From positions 38,364-102,363 of the forward strand of contig JAZODR010000004.1 of the NCBI GenBank assembly GCA_045597125.1: a stretch of 64,000 bases of DNA, in the 5' to 3' direction. A program made the position numbers and the translations under genes. Positions 33,667 to 41,913 of the stretch are shown here, piece by piece. This stretch comes from RGIG5579 sp045597125 (lineage in GTDB: Bacteria; Bacillota; Clostridia; Oscillospirales; SIG627). The first letter of the stretch is position 1. The number at the start of each line of letters is the position of its first letter. Below the pieces are notes generated by a model that saw nothing but the letters and a program-made list of their open reading frames with translations, was not told the DNA's origin and did no database searches.

Positions 33667-33747
33667 GCCTCGGCTTCTTTCACGGTTTGGTTGTCCGCAT
33701 TTCGTGTATTCTCGTATAGGAGGAAAACGAAGATGCGGATTTTTTTG
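33640..33747 (+). promoter_or_regulatory. Transcription attenuator of the aromatic operon (antiterminator/terminator)
   Basis: Terminator: TCCGCAT-TTCGT (33694-33705) pairs with ACGAA-GATGCGGA (33727-33739), followed by TTTTTTTG. Competing pairing: GCGGAC (33640-33645, within leader codons 16-17) is perfectly complementary to GTCCGC (33693-33698), the terminator's own 5' arm. A third hairpin (33658-33681, AAGC/GCTT extended by GAAAAG/CTTTC) spans the leader stop codon. A ribosome reaching the stop would cover GCGGAC and let the terminator form; stalling at codons 10-13 could leave it free to form the antiterminator. The pairings are seen; the mechanism is inferred. Confidence 0.75.
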
Positions 33748-33779
33748 TTTTTAAGAAAAAGTTTTTGGAGGATGGAAAA

Positions 33780-34964
33780 ATGATCTCGCAGAAAATGCTT
33801 CAGCTTGGTAAACAGGCATCGGTAATCCGTGCCATTAGTGAATACGGTGCAAAAAGAAAAAAGGAGATCGGCCCGGAAAACGTGTACGATTTTTCCTTGG
33901 GTAATCCCAGTATTCCCGCACCCCATTCCATTGGTCAAGCCATTACGGAATTGGTTCGGCAGATGGAGCCCTGTCAGCTTCACGGTTACACCTCTTCCGC
34001 AGGTGATATGGAGGTTCGCCGCGCGATTGCAGACTCTGTTCGTGATCGTTTCGGCTTTGAAGCTGATTCTGCTATGATTTATATGACCTGTGGTGCGGCG
34101 GCGTCCTTGACCTGTTCCCTTCACGCGCTTTTGAATGCAGGAGACGAGGTGGTGGTTCCTGCGCCTTTCTTCCCTGAATATCGGGTTTTTGTAGAAAAGG
34201 CAGGGGGCATCTTGGTTCCCGTTTTGTGTCATCAGCCTTCGTTCCAGTTGAATCTGGAGGCCATGGAAGAGGCCATCACCGCAAAGACAAAAGTGGTAAT
34301 GCTCAATTCTCCTAACAATCCTACGGGTGCTGTCTATTCCGAGGAAAGTCTGGAGGCACTTGCCGGGATTTTGAAAAAGAAAGAAATGGAATTCGGCACC
34401 GAGATCTATTTACTTTGTGATGAGCCTTACCGTGAGCTTTACTATGGCAAGGGAACGCTTCCTTGGCTACCCAATTTGTATGCGCGTACCATTGTTGCTT
34501 ATTCCTATAGTAAGAGCTTGTCTTTGCCCGGTGAACGCATTGGCTATATTTTGGTATCTCCCCGTATGGAAAACGCAGGAGATGTATTTGCCGCCGTTTG
34601 CGGCGCGGGAAGAAGTCTGGGCTTTGTATGCGCCCCTTCTTTGTGGCAGAGAGTGATTGCAAAGTGTCTTGGCGAAACTGCCAACGTGGAGGAATACCGC
34701 GAAAATTGTCGTATTTTGTCCGAGGCTTTGACGGAGCAGGGTTATACCGTGACACCCCCCGAGGGTGCTTTCTACCTGTTTGTAAAATCCCCTGAGGAGG
34801 ATGCCTATGCCTTCTGTGAAAAAGCAAAAAAATACGAGCTTTTGCTGGTTCCTTCCGATTCCTTTGGGGTGAAAGGCTTTGTGCGTATTGCATATTGCGT
34901 CAGCCGTAAGACCATTACCGATTCCATTCCTGCTTTCCGCGCCTTGATGGAGGAGTACAAATGA
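33780..34964 (+). CDS. PLP-dependent aminotransferase, class I/II (aspartate/aromatic type)
   Basis: 394 residues, fold type I. Substrate/PLP motifs include SLGNPSIPAP, NSPNNPTGAVYSEE, CDEPYRELYYGKG and the PLP lysine in SYSKSLSLPGERIGY. Placement at the head of the aromatic operon, followed by prephenate dehydratase, suggests it transaminates phenylpyruvate and 4-hydroxyphenylpyruvate (or prephenate), though aspartate activity is also possible. The ATG at 33780 has GGAGGA 7 nt upstream. The last codons overlap the next gene by 4 nt (ATGA). Confidence 0.9.
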   Translation: MISQKMLQLGKQASVIRAISEYGAKRKKEIGPENVYDFSLGNPSIPAPHSIGQAITELVRQMEPCQLHGYTSSAGDMEVRRAIADSVRDRFGFEADSAMIYMTCGAAASLTCSLHALLNAGDEVVVPAPFFPEYRVFVEKAGGILVPVLCHQPSFQLNLEAMEEAITAKTKVVMLNSPNNPTGAVYSEESLEALAGILKKKEMEFGTEIYLLCDEPYRELYYGKGTLPWLPNLYARTIVAYSYSKSLSLPGERIGYILVSPRMENAGDVFAAVCGAGRSLGFVCAPSLWQRVIAKCLGETANVEEYRENCRILSEALTEQGYTVTPPEGAFYLFVKSPEEDAYAFCEKAKKYELLLVPSDSFGVKGFVRIAYCVSRKTITDSIPAFRALMEEYK

Positions 34965-36064
34965 AACAAGAAAAATCTTTACTGGAAGAGGCTCGGCAGG
35001 AAATTAATCGTATTGACTCGGAGATGGCGCGATTGTTTCAGGAGCGAATGGAGGCCGCGGCAAAGGTAGCCCAATATAAAAAGGAAACGGGGATGCCCAT
35101 CTTTGATCCTGCCAGAGAGGAAGAGGTCATCCGTCGCGGCAGTGCGCGGGTGGAGAATGAAACTTTGCGCAGTTATTACGTGAATTTTCTTCATGCCAAT
35201 ATGGATATTTCCAAGGCATACCAATCTCGTTTACTTGGTGGGATGCGAGTAGCGTATTCGGGAGTAAAGGGTGCTTTTGCACAGATTGCCGCAAATCGTA
35301 TTTTCCCTGATGCCGAGGCTTTGGGGTACGCGGATTTTGCCGCCGCATATCACGCAGTGGAAAACGGCGAATGTGACGTGGCAGTGCTTCCCCTTGAAAA
35401 TAATACAGGGGGCGATGTAGGCACGGTGATGGACCTTGCCTTTTTCGGGTCACTTAAGATCAACGGAATTTATGATATTGAAGTGGTTCAAAACCTTTTG
35501 GTAAAACCGGGCACGGAGCTTTCCCACATTAAGACGGTAATCAGCCATCCCCAGGCGTTGAAGCAGTGCGGCGCGTTTTTGAAAAAAATGGGAGTTGAAA
35601 TCCGTGAAGCGGTAAATACCGCGGTTGCGGCGAAAGAGGTTGCCCAGTCTAGCGACTCTTCTCTTGCTGCCATTGGAAGTGAGGCGGCTGCGGAGGAATT
35701 CGGACTTGCCCTTTTGTGCAGACATATTCAGGAAAAAGGGGGGAACACTACCCGCTTTGCCGTTTTTTCTCGCACGGAAAAGGATTTTGGCGAAAAAGAC
35801 CGTCAGTTTCTTCTCGTATTTACTGTGAAAAATGAGGCGGGGGCTTTGGCAAAGGCAGTTTCTGCCATCGGAAACGGCGGTTTTAATCTCCGTGCCATCA
35901 AAAGCAGACCTACGAAGAATCTTTCTTGGGAATACTATTTCTTCTGCGAGGGAGAGGGATGTATTCACAGTGAGGCAGGTGAAAAAATGCTTTTGGAGCT
36001 TGGAAAAAATTGCAACGATCTGAAGGTTCTGGGCGCCTTTGAAAAAGAAATTGTTTTGTTGTAA
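34961..36064 (+). CDS. pheA: Bifunctional chorismate mutase / prephenate dehydratase
   Basis: 367 residues in three parts. An AroQ-type chorismate mutase helix bundle covers about 1-90 (EARQEINRIDSEMARLFQER, VAQYKKETGMPIFDP). Prephenate dehydratase covers about 95-275 (VAYSGVKGAFAQIAA; catalytic Thr in GGNTTRFAVFSR). A C-terminal ACT domain follows (about 285-365; NEAGALAKAVSAIGNGGFNL), where phenylalanine usually gives feedback inhibition. It converts chorismate to prephenate to phenylpyruvate. It is coupled to the aminotransferase by a 4-nt overlap. Confidence 0.95.
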   Translation: MKQEKSLLEEARQEINRIDSEMARLFQERMEAAAKVAQYKKETGMPIFDPAREEEVIRRGSARVENETLRSYYVNFLHANMDISKAYQSRLLGGMRVAYSGVKGAFAQIAANRIFPDAEALGYADFAAAYHAVENGECDVAVLPLENNTGGDVGTVMDLAFFGSLKINGIYDIEVVQNLLVKPGTELSHIKTVISHPQALKQCGAFLKKMGVEIREAVNTAVAAKEVAQSSDSSLAAIGSEAAAEEFGLALLCRHIQEKGGNTTRFAVFSRTEKDFGEKDRQFLLVFTVKNEAGALAKAVSAIGNGGFNLRAIKSRPTKNLSWEYYFFCEGEGCIHSEAGEKMLLELGKNCNDLKVLGAFEKEIVLL

Positions 36065-36073
36065 GGAGGCAAT

Positions 36074-37087
36074 ATGATCCTTTCTGTAAAAACCGCTTTG
36101 TCCTCTTACCCGATCGTGCTGGAGCGCGGGGTATTGGCAAAAGCGGGAGAATATCTGAAGCTGGATCGCAGATGCCTGATCCTGACGGATGAAAATATAC
36201 CTAAAGAATATATTCAGATGTTGTCTGCCCAATGTAAGGCGCCGCGGGTATTCGTGATTCCCGCGGGGGAAGCTTCCAAAACCTTGGAAATGCTGGGACA
36301 GGTGGTCCAGGTGATGTTGGAAGCGGATTTTTCCCGCAGTGATTGTGTCATCGCCCTTGGCGGAGGCGTGGTGGGAGATCTGGCAGGCTTTGTTGCCGCA
36401 TCGTTCCAGAGAGGTGTGGATTTTTACAATATCCCTACTACCGTTCTTTCTCAGGTGGATTCGTCCATTGGTGGTAAGGTGGCAGTGAATTTCAAGGGAT
36501 GGAAAAATATGGTGGGTGCATTTTACCCCCCGAAAACGGTGCTGATTGATCCTGAGACCCTTCGTTCTTTGCCGAAAAGGCAGGTGGCAAACGGTCTTGC
36601 AGAGTCTGTCAAAATGGCAGTGACCTTCGACCATGAGTTGTTCTCGCTTTTTGAGAGGGGAGAGGCACTGGAAAAAATGGATGAGGTTATTGAGAAAAGC
36701 TTGCGCATTAAAAAACGTGTTGTGGAGGAAGATGAACGGGAATCGGGCTTGCGAAAGGTGCTGAATTTCGGCCATACTCTCGCCCACGCGATGGAAACGG
36801 AAAGTCATAAGACTGCCCATCCTTTTTATCACGGAGAATGCGTTGCTGCGGGAATGATTCCCATGTGCACCCCCGAAGTTCGGGCAAGACTGATTCCCGT
36901 TCTGGAAAAGCTGGATCTTCCGACCAACGTTCCTTTTTCGGGGGCGTGTTTGGTTGAGGCTTTACGACACGATAAAAAGATCAGCGGAGGAGATATTACG
37001 CTGATTGTTGTAGAAAAAATCGGAACTTATGGAATGAAAAAAATGCCTTTTTCCGTGTTTTCGGAAAAAGTGAAAGAGGAATTTTGA
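36074..37087 (+). CDS. aroB: 3-dehydroquinate synthase
   Basis: 337 residues, slightly shorter than the ~360 typical. The NAD/metal region is clear: IALGGGVVGDLAGFVAAS, IPTTVLSQVDSSIGGKVAVN and the zinc-binding Glu/His residues including LNFGHTLAHAME and HGECVAAGM. It converts DAHP to 3-dehydroquinate, the second step of the shikimate pathway. AAGGAGG lies upstream. The TGA overlaps the aroC start by one base. Confidence 0.96.
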   Translation: MILSVKTALSSYPIVLERGVLAKAGEYLKLDRRCLILTDENIPKEYIQMLSAQCKAPRVFVIPAGEASKTLEMLGQVVQVMLEADFSRSDCVIALGGGVVGDLAGFVAASFQRGVDFYNIPTTVLSQVDSSIGGKVAVNFKGWKNMVGAFYPPKTVLIDPETLRSLPKRQVANGLAESVKMAVTFDHELFSLFERGEALEKMDEVIEKSLRIKKRVVEEDERESGLRKVLNFGHTLAHAMETESHKTAHPFYHGECVAAGMIPMCTPEVRARLIPVLEKLDLPTNVPFSGACLVEALRHDKKISGGDITLIVVEKIGTYGMKKMPFSVFSEKVKEEF

Positions 37088-38178
37088 TGAAAAATACCTT
37101 TGGAAATGCCGTGTCTTTGACTTTGTTCGGAGAGAGTCACGGGGAAGAAATCGGATGCGTACTGGACGGGTTGGCTCCGGGAATGGATGTGGATCTGAAA
37201 GCGGTGGAAAATGCTCTTGCAAAGCGACGTCCTGCAGGTGCTATCTCCACGGGCAGACAGGAACCGGATGCTTTTCGCATTGTTAGCGGTGTGTATCGGG
37301 GAAAGACTACGGGAACGCCCCTTTGTATTCTGATTCCCAATGTGGCGCAGCGTTCTTCGGATTATGAAAAGAAGACCGCCTATCGTCCCGGTCATGCAGA
37401 CTTTACCGCACAGATGAAATATCACGGTTTTCAGGATGTTCGCGGCGGCGGACATTTTTCGGGAAGACTGACTGCTCCCTTGGTGGCGGCAGGTGCCATT
37501 CTTCGCCCGGCTCTTGCCAGAAAAGGAATTGTAATGGGAACGCATATCGCTTCCATTCATTCCGTGGTAGATTCTCCTTTCTCGGGAACTGATGAAGAAA
37601 TGAGACTTTTGGAAGAACTTTCGTTTCCCACGCTTTCTCCTGAAGCGGGAAAAAAGATGCAAGAGGAGATTCTTGCTGCAAAACAGCGGGGAGACAGCGT
37701 TGGAGGGATTTTGGAAACCGTTGTGACGGGAATGCCTGCGGGAGTAGGCGAACCTTGGTTTGATACTCTGGAGGGGATGCTTTCCCATGCGCTCTTTTCT
37801 GTTCCTGCAGTCAAGGGTGTGGAATTTGGTGCGGGTTTTGGATTTGCAGCCATGTGCGGCTCTCAGGCAAATGACGCTTTCATTAAGGAAAATGGTGTGA
37901 TTCGCACCTGTACCAATCAAAACGGAGGAATTAACGGCGGTATTACCAACGGAATGCCTCTTGTATTTCGCACGGTGATTAAACCGACCCCCACCATTTT
38001 TGTAGAGCAGGATACGGTGGATGGGGAGACGGGCGAAGCGGTGCGTCTTTCTTCCGAGGGAAGACACGATCCCTGTATCGTGCATCGGGCACGAATTGTA
38101 CAGGAATCTGTGACGGCTTTTGTTTTGTATGATGCTTTGTCTGCTCGTTTCGGGACGGACTTTTTCGGAGAAAAATAA
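37087..38178 (+). CDS. aroC: Chorismate synthase
   Basis: 363 residues. Signature segments: LFGESHGEEIGCVLDGLAPG, RRPAGAISTGRQEPD, YRPGHADFTAQMKYHGFQD followed by VRGGGHFSGR, and GAGFGFAAMCGSQAND. It forms chorismate from EPSP with reduced FMN. The ATG at 37087 overlaps the aroB stop (TGATG), with AAAGAGGA upstream; the TTG one codon earlier is unlikely. Confidence 0.96.
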   Translation: MKNTFGNAVSLTLFGESHGEEIGCVLDGLAPGMDVDLKAVENALAKRRPAGAISTGRQEPDAFRIVSGVYRGKTTGTPLCILIPNVAQRSSDYEKKTAYRPGHADFTAQMKYHGFQDVRGGGHFSGRLTAPLVAAGAILRPALARKGIVMGTHIASIHSVVDSPFSGTDEEMRLLEELSFPTLSPEAGKKMQEEILAAKQRGDSVGGILETVVTGMPAGVGEPWFDTLEGMLSHALFSVPAVKGVEFGAGFGFAAMCGSQANDAFIKENGVIRTCTNQNGGINGGITNGMPLVFRTVIKPTPTIFVEQDTVDGETGEAVRLSSEGRHDPCIVHRARIVQESVTAFVLYDALSARFGTDFFGEK

Positions 38179-38179
38179 A

Positions 38180-39412
38180 ATGAAATTCGGTTGTATCGGA
38201 GAAAAACTGGGGCATAGCTTTTCCGTGGAGATCCATGAAAAACTGGGTCTTTACGATTATACGCTGATGCCGATTCCCCGCGAAAAACTGCACGGCTTTA
38301 TGACCCGAGCGGACTTTGACGGAATCAACGTTACCATTCCTTATAAAAAAGATGTGATTCCTTATTTGAAGGATATCTCACCCGAATCCAAGCTTTGCGG
38401 TGCGGTGAATACCATTGTGAAAAAAGATGGGGCGCTGTACGGCTACAATACAGACTTTGCGGGAATGCGGGCGATGCTTTCCTTTGGCGGGATTGAAGTG
38501 AAAGGGAAAAAGGTTCTGATTTTAGGTTCGGGCGGCACTGCGGGAACGGCTTTTCAGCTTTGTCAAGCCCTTGGAGCGAAACGGGTAGAGCTTGTGAGCC
38601 GCGGTCACAAAGACGGATGTATCCCTTACGATCAGGCGTATGCGCGCAAGGATACTCAAATCATAATTAACGCTACCCCTTGCGGAATGTATCCCAATGC
38701 AGGTACAAGTCCCATTGACCTTGCTCGTTTTTCCCGACTTTGCGGTGTGGCGGATGCCATTTATAATCCCGAAAAAACTGCCTTTTTAATGGAGGCAAAA
38801 TCTTTGGGAATCCCTTGTGTGGGCGGACTTTATATGCTGGTTTCTCAGGCGCTTTATGCCGCGGAAATCTGGACGGGAAGAGAGGACCTTCTCCATCTTG
38901 CCCCTTCTATTTATGAGGCGGTGCGGGCAGAAAAGGAGAATCTTGTTTTGATTGGGATGCCCGGTGCGGGGAAAAGTACGCTGGGTAAGGCGATTGCCCG
39001 AGAAATGGATAGAGAATTTTTCGATAGTGATGCGGTAATCGAAAAGGAAGAACAAAAGACCATTCCCCAAATTTTTCGTGAGGTGGGAGAAAAAGGTTTT
39101 CGGGATATAGAAAGCCGTGTGATAGCATCTCTTTCCGCTTTGCGGGGAAAGGTGATAGCAACGGGGGGCGGCGCCGTTTTGCGGGATGAGAACGTGCGGG
39201 CATTGCAATCCAACGGAAAATTGATTTTTCTGGATGCACCCCTTGAAACTCTTTTGCCTACCGATGACAGACCTTTGACCGGTACCGCTGCGGATTTGAA
39301 AAAGCGATATGAAGAGAGATATCACATTTATCTTGCTTCGGCAGATACGGTGATTCCCGTGACGCGGGATATTGAAGAAAATTTAAAAAGAATTAAACAG
39401 GTGTTAGGATGA
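38180..39412 (+). CDS. aroE-aroK: Fused shikimate dehydrogenase - shikimate kinase
   Basis: 410 residues joining two pathway enzymes. Residues 1 to about 245 are AroE: shikimate-binding GHSFS (11-15), catalytic Lys in TIPYK (52-56), NTDFAG (90-95) and NADP loop GSGGTAGTA (116-124). From about 253 comes AroK: Walker A GMPGAGKST (259-267), DSDAVIEKEEQKTIPQIF with the shikimate-contacting Asp, GGGAVLR and the lid/adenine region TDDRPLTG. AroK is about 155 residues, near full size for a compact kinase. The fusion would channel dehydroshikimate to shikimate-3-phosphate. The start is ATG 38180, one base after the aroC stop; an open extension to 38120 lies within aroC. Confidence 0.95.
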   Translation: MKFGCIGEKLGHSFSVEIHEKLGLYDYTLMPIPREKLHGFMTRADFDGINVTIPYKKDVIPYLKDISPESKLCGAVNTIVKKDGALYGYNTDFAGMRAMLSFGGIEVKGKKVLILGSGGTAGTAFQLCQALGAKRVELVSRGHKDGCIPYDQAYARKDTQIIINATPCGMYPNAGTSPIDLARFSRLCGVADAIYNPEKTAFLMEAKSLGIPCVGGLYMLVSQALYAAEIWTGREDLLHLAPSIYEAVRAEKENLVLIGMPGAGKSTLGKAIAREMDREFFDSDAVIEKEEQKTIPQIFREVGEKGFRDIESRVIASLSALRGKVIATGGGAVLRDENVRALQSNGKLIFLDAPLETLLPTDDRPLTGTAADLKKRYEERYHIYLASADTVIPVTRDIEENLKRIKQVLG

Positions 39413-39849
39413 AAATTTTGGTGATTAATGGCCCCAATCTAAATTTTCTCGGGATTCGGGAGCCTGCAATTTATGGCAAAGGAACTTATGAGGATTTATG
39501 TAATTTGATTCGCGGCCACGCGGAAAAGCGGGGCGTGGAGGTGGAATTTTTTCAATCCAATCACGAAGGGGCTTTGGTGGATGCTATTCAAGAAGCTTAC
39601 GGCAAGGCAGACGGAATCGTGATGAATCCTGCTGCCTATACCCATACCAGCGTAGCCATTTTGGATGCCGTAAAATCCGTGGGTCTTCCCACCGTGGAGG
39701 TGCATATTTCCAAGGTGGAGGAGAGAGAGGCTTTTCGTCAGATAAGTTATATTCGAGCAGCCTGTCTTGCAACCGTCACCGGCAAAGGCTTTGACGGGTA
39801 TTTGGAAGCTATGGATGTTCTGATTGACGAAAAAGGGAAAAAAGCATGA
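39409..39849 (+). CDS. aroQ: Type II 3-dehydroquinate dehydratase
   Basis: 146 residues. Motifs: VINGPNLNFLGIREPAIYG with the catalytic Tyr and Arg, FFQSNHEGALVDAIQEAYG, NPAAYTHTSVAILDAV and VEVHISKVEERE. It dehydrates 3-dehydroquinate to dehydroshikimate as a dodecamer. The type II enzyme takes the place of aroD in this operon. Four-nt overlaps join it to both neighbours. Confidence 0.96.
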   Translation: MKILVINGPNLNFLGIREPAIYGKGTYEDLCNLIRGHAEKRGVEVEFFQSNHEGALVDAIQEAYGKADGIVMNPAAYTHTSVAILDAVKSVGLPTVEVHISKVEEREAFRQISYIRAACLATVTGKGFDGYLEAMDVLIDEKGKKA

Positions 39850-41057
39850 GAGTCGAGATTTCGCCTTCTGCAGCTTCAGGTATCATCGCTGCGCCCCCAT
39901 CGAAAAGTATGGCGCATCGCGCCCTTATTGCTGCCGCTCTTGCTTGCGGGGAAAGCGTAATTTCTCCTATTTCTTTGTCCAAGGATATGGAAGCGACTAT
40001 GGGTTGCCTTTCGGCTCTGGGTGCACATTTTACCAGAGAAGGGGATTGCGTTCGGGTGTGTGGTATCGGAACGAAACTGAAGAATTTGGGCATTTTAAAT
40101 TGTATGGAAAGCGGAAGTACTCTGCGATTTCTTCTTCCTCTTTGTCTTTTGACGGGGGAAAAGTTTATCTTGGAGGGTGCGCCTCGCTTGATGGAACGGC
40201 CTCTTTCCGTATATGAGGATTTATGTCATAAAAAAGGCTTTCTTTTTGAAAAAAGAGGGAATTTTTTGACCGTACAGGGAAAGCTGGAGGCGGGAGAATA
40301 CGCCGTGGCGGGAGATGTTTCCAGCCAGTTTATTACGGGGCTTTTGTTTGCTTTATCCCTTTTGGAGAAAGATAGTTTTCTCCGCTTGACCACACCTTTG
40401 GAAAGCGCTTCCTACGTGGATATGACCCTTTCTGCTATGGGGGATTTTGGTGTGAAAGTTTTAAGAGAAGCAAGTGGTTTTTTCGTTGGAGCAGGACAAG
40501 CATATATTTCTCGTGAATACATCGTGGAGAGCGATTGGTCCAACGCGGCTTTTCTCGAAGCGCTGAATGTTTTGGGCGGAAATGTGACGGTGAAGGGATT
40601 GCATGAAGATTCCTTGCAAGGGGATCGGGTATGCATGGAGCTGATTGCGGCGCTGGAAAAAGGCGCGCCCACCATTGACCTTTCCGATTGCCCCGATCTT
40701 GCGCCTGTACTGTTTGTCTTGGCGGCATATTTTCACGGAGCTTGTTTTACGTCAACGCGCAGACTTGCCATAAAGGAAAGCGATCGCGGCGCGGCAATGG
40801 CACAAGAACTTGCAAAATGCGGTGTAAATCTTGAAATCAAGGAAAACGAAATTATCGTACCAAAAGCTCGGCTTTATCCGCCCAGGGAAGTCATTTTGGG
40901 TCATAACGATCACAGAATCGTGATGGCGATGAGTGTGCTTTTGACCCGTTTGGGCGGCGTGATTGACGGTGCGGAAGCGGTTGCGAAAAGCTACCCGAAT
41001 TTTTTTAAGGATATACAAAATCTTGGAATTGGTGTAAAAGAATATGAAGCTGAATAA
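39846..41057 (+). CDS. aroA: EPSP synthase (3-phosphoshikimate 1-carboxyvinyltransferase)
   Basis: 403 residues, a little short of the ~425 typical but with all key motifs: PPSKSMAHRALIAAAL (PEP/shikimate Lys), MESGSTLRFLLPL, GDVSSQFITGLLFAL, the catalytic-Asp segment CPDLAPVLFVLAAYF, KESDRGAAMAQEL and NDHRIVMAMSVL. The loop after the N-terminal Lys lacks Gly-Ala-rich class I features, so it is probably a class II-like enzyme (inference). It overlaps tyrA by 14 nt. Confidence 0.95.
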   Translation: MRVEISPSAASGIIAAPPSKSMAHRALIAAALACGESVISPISLSKDMEATMGCLSALGAHFTREGDCVRVCGIGTKLKNLGILNCMESGSTLRFLLPLCLLTGEKFILEGAPRLMERPLSVYEDLCHKKGFLFEKRGNFLTVQGKLEAGEYAVAGDVSSQFITGLLFALSLLEKDSFLRLTTPLESASYVDMTLSAMGDFGVKVLREASGFFVGAGQAYISREYIVESDWSNAAFLEALNVLGGNVTVKGLHEDSLQGDRVCMELIAALEKGAPTIDLSDCPDLAPVLFVLAAYFHGACFTSTRRLAIKESDRGAAMAQELAKCGVNLEIKENEIIVPKARLYPPREVILGHNDHRIVMAMSVLLTRLGGVIDGAEAVAKSYPNFFKDIQNLGIGVKEYEAE

Positions 41058-41913
41058 GAATGCTGATACGAAAATATTGATTGTTGGGCTGGGTCTTCTG
41101 GGCGGTTCTTATGCCCGTGCTTTGAAGAAAAAGGGCTATACGGTCTGGGCAATCGAAAAAAAGAACGAATCCGTGAAATATGCTTTGAAAGAGGGTATTA
41201 TCGACCGTGGCTCTACTTTGGTGGAGGAAGGTTTTCTTAAGGAAGCGGATATCACGGTGTTTGCTCTTTACCCCCATATTTTCTTGGAGTGGATTCAAGA
41301 GCACGGGTCTAAATTCCCGAAAGGCGCTGTATTGACTGATGTTACGGGTGTTAAGAGTGACATCGTTCATCAAGTTCAAGCGCTTTTACCCGATGGCGTG
41401 GAATATATTCCCGCCCATCCTATGGCGGGAAAAGAGGTGGGAGGAGTGGAAAACAGTGATGACGCCATTTTTCGCGGTGCCAACTACATTGTGGTCCCCA
41501 CTTCCAAAAATACTCACGAGGGTGTGGAAATTTGCAAGGAGCTTGGAGAAGAGCTTGGCTTTGCCAATATTTCGGTGCTGAGTCCTGAAAAGCACGATGA
41601 AATGATTGCTTTTCTTTCTCAGCTGACTCACTGCATTGCCGTTTCCCTTATGTGCGCGGGGGACGATACGGGGCTGGTGGATTACACGGGTGACTCTTTC
41701 CGCGATTTGACTCGTATTGCAAAGATTCAGGAAAATATGTGGTCGGAGCTTTTTCTTTTGAATAAGAAGCAGCTTTTGGAGCAGATGGAAAAATTTGAAA
41801 AGACTTTTTCTCTGCTGAAAGACGCCATTGCACAAGAAGATACGGAAAAAATGAAAGAGATGATGCGGCTTTCCACGGCTCGTCGTGCTTTGTTTGATAA
41901 AAAGGAGAAATAA
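41044..41913 (+). CDS. tyrA: Prephenate dehydrogenase
   Basis: 289 residues, the compact TyrA form without chorismate mutase or ACT domain. NAD motif VGLGLLGGSYARALKKKGY is at about 12-30; catalytic-domain motifs are DVTGVKSDIVHQ, PAHPMAGKE and LSQLTHCIAVSLM. It oxidatively decarboxylates prephenate to 4-hydroxyphenylpyruvate for tyrosine. The missing ACT domain means feedback by tyrosine must act elsewhere. The gene starts 14 nt inside aroA and ends directly against aroF. Confidence 0.94.
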   Translation: MKLNKNADTKILIVGLGLLGGSYARALKKKGYTVWAIEKKNESVKYALKEGIIDRGSTLVEEGFLKEADITVFALYPHIFLEWIQEHGSKFPKGAVLTDVTGVKSDIVHQVQALLPDGVEYIPAHPMAGKEVGGVENSDDAIFRGANYIVVPTSKNTHEGVEICKELGEELGFANISVLSPEKHDEMIAFLSQLTHCIAVSLMCAGDDTGLVDYTGDSFRDLTRIAKIQENMWSELFLLNKKQLLEQMEKFEKTFSLLKDAIAQEDTEKMKEMMRLSTARRALFDKKEK

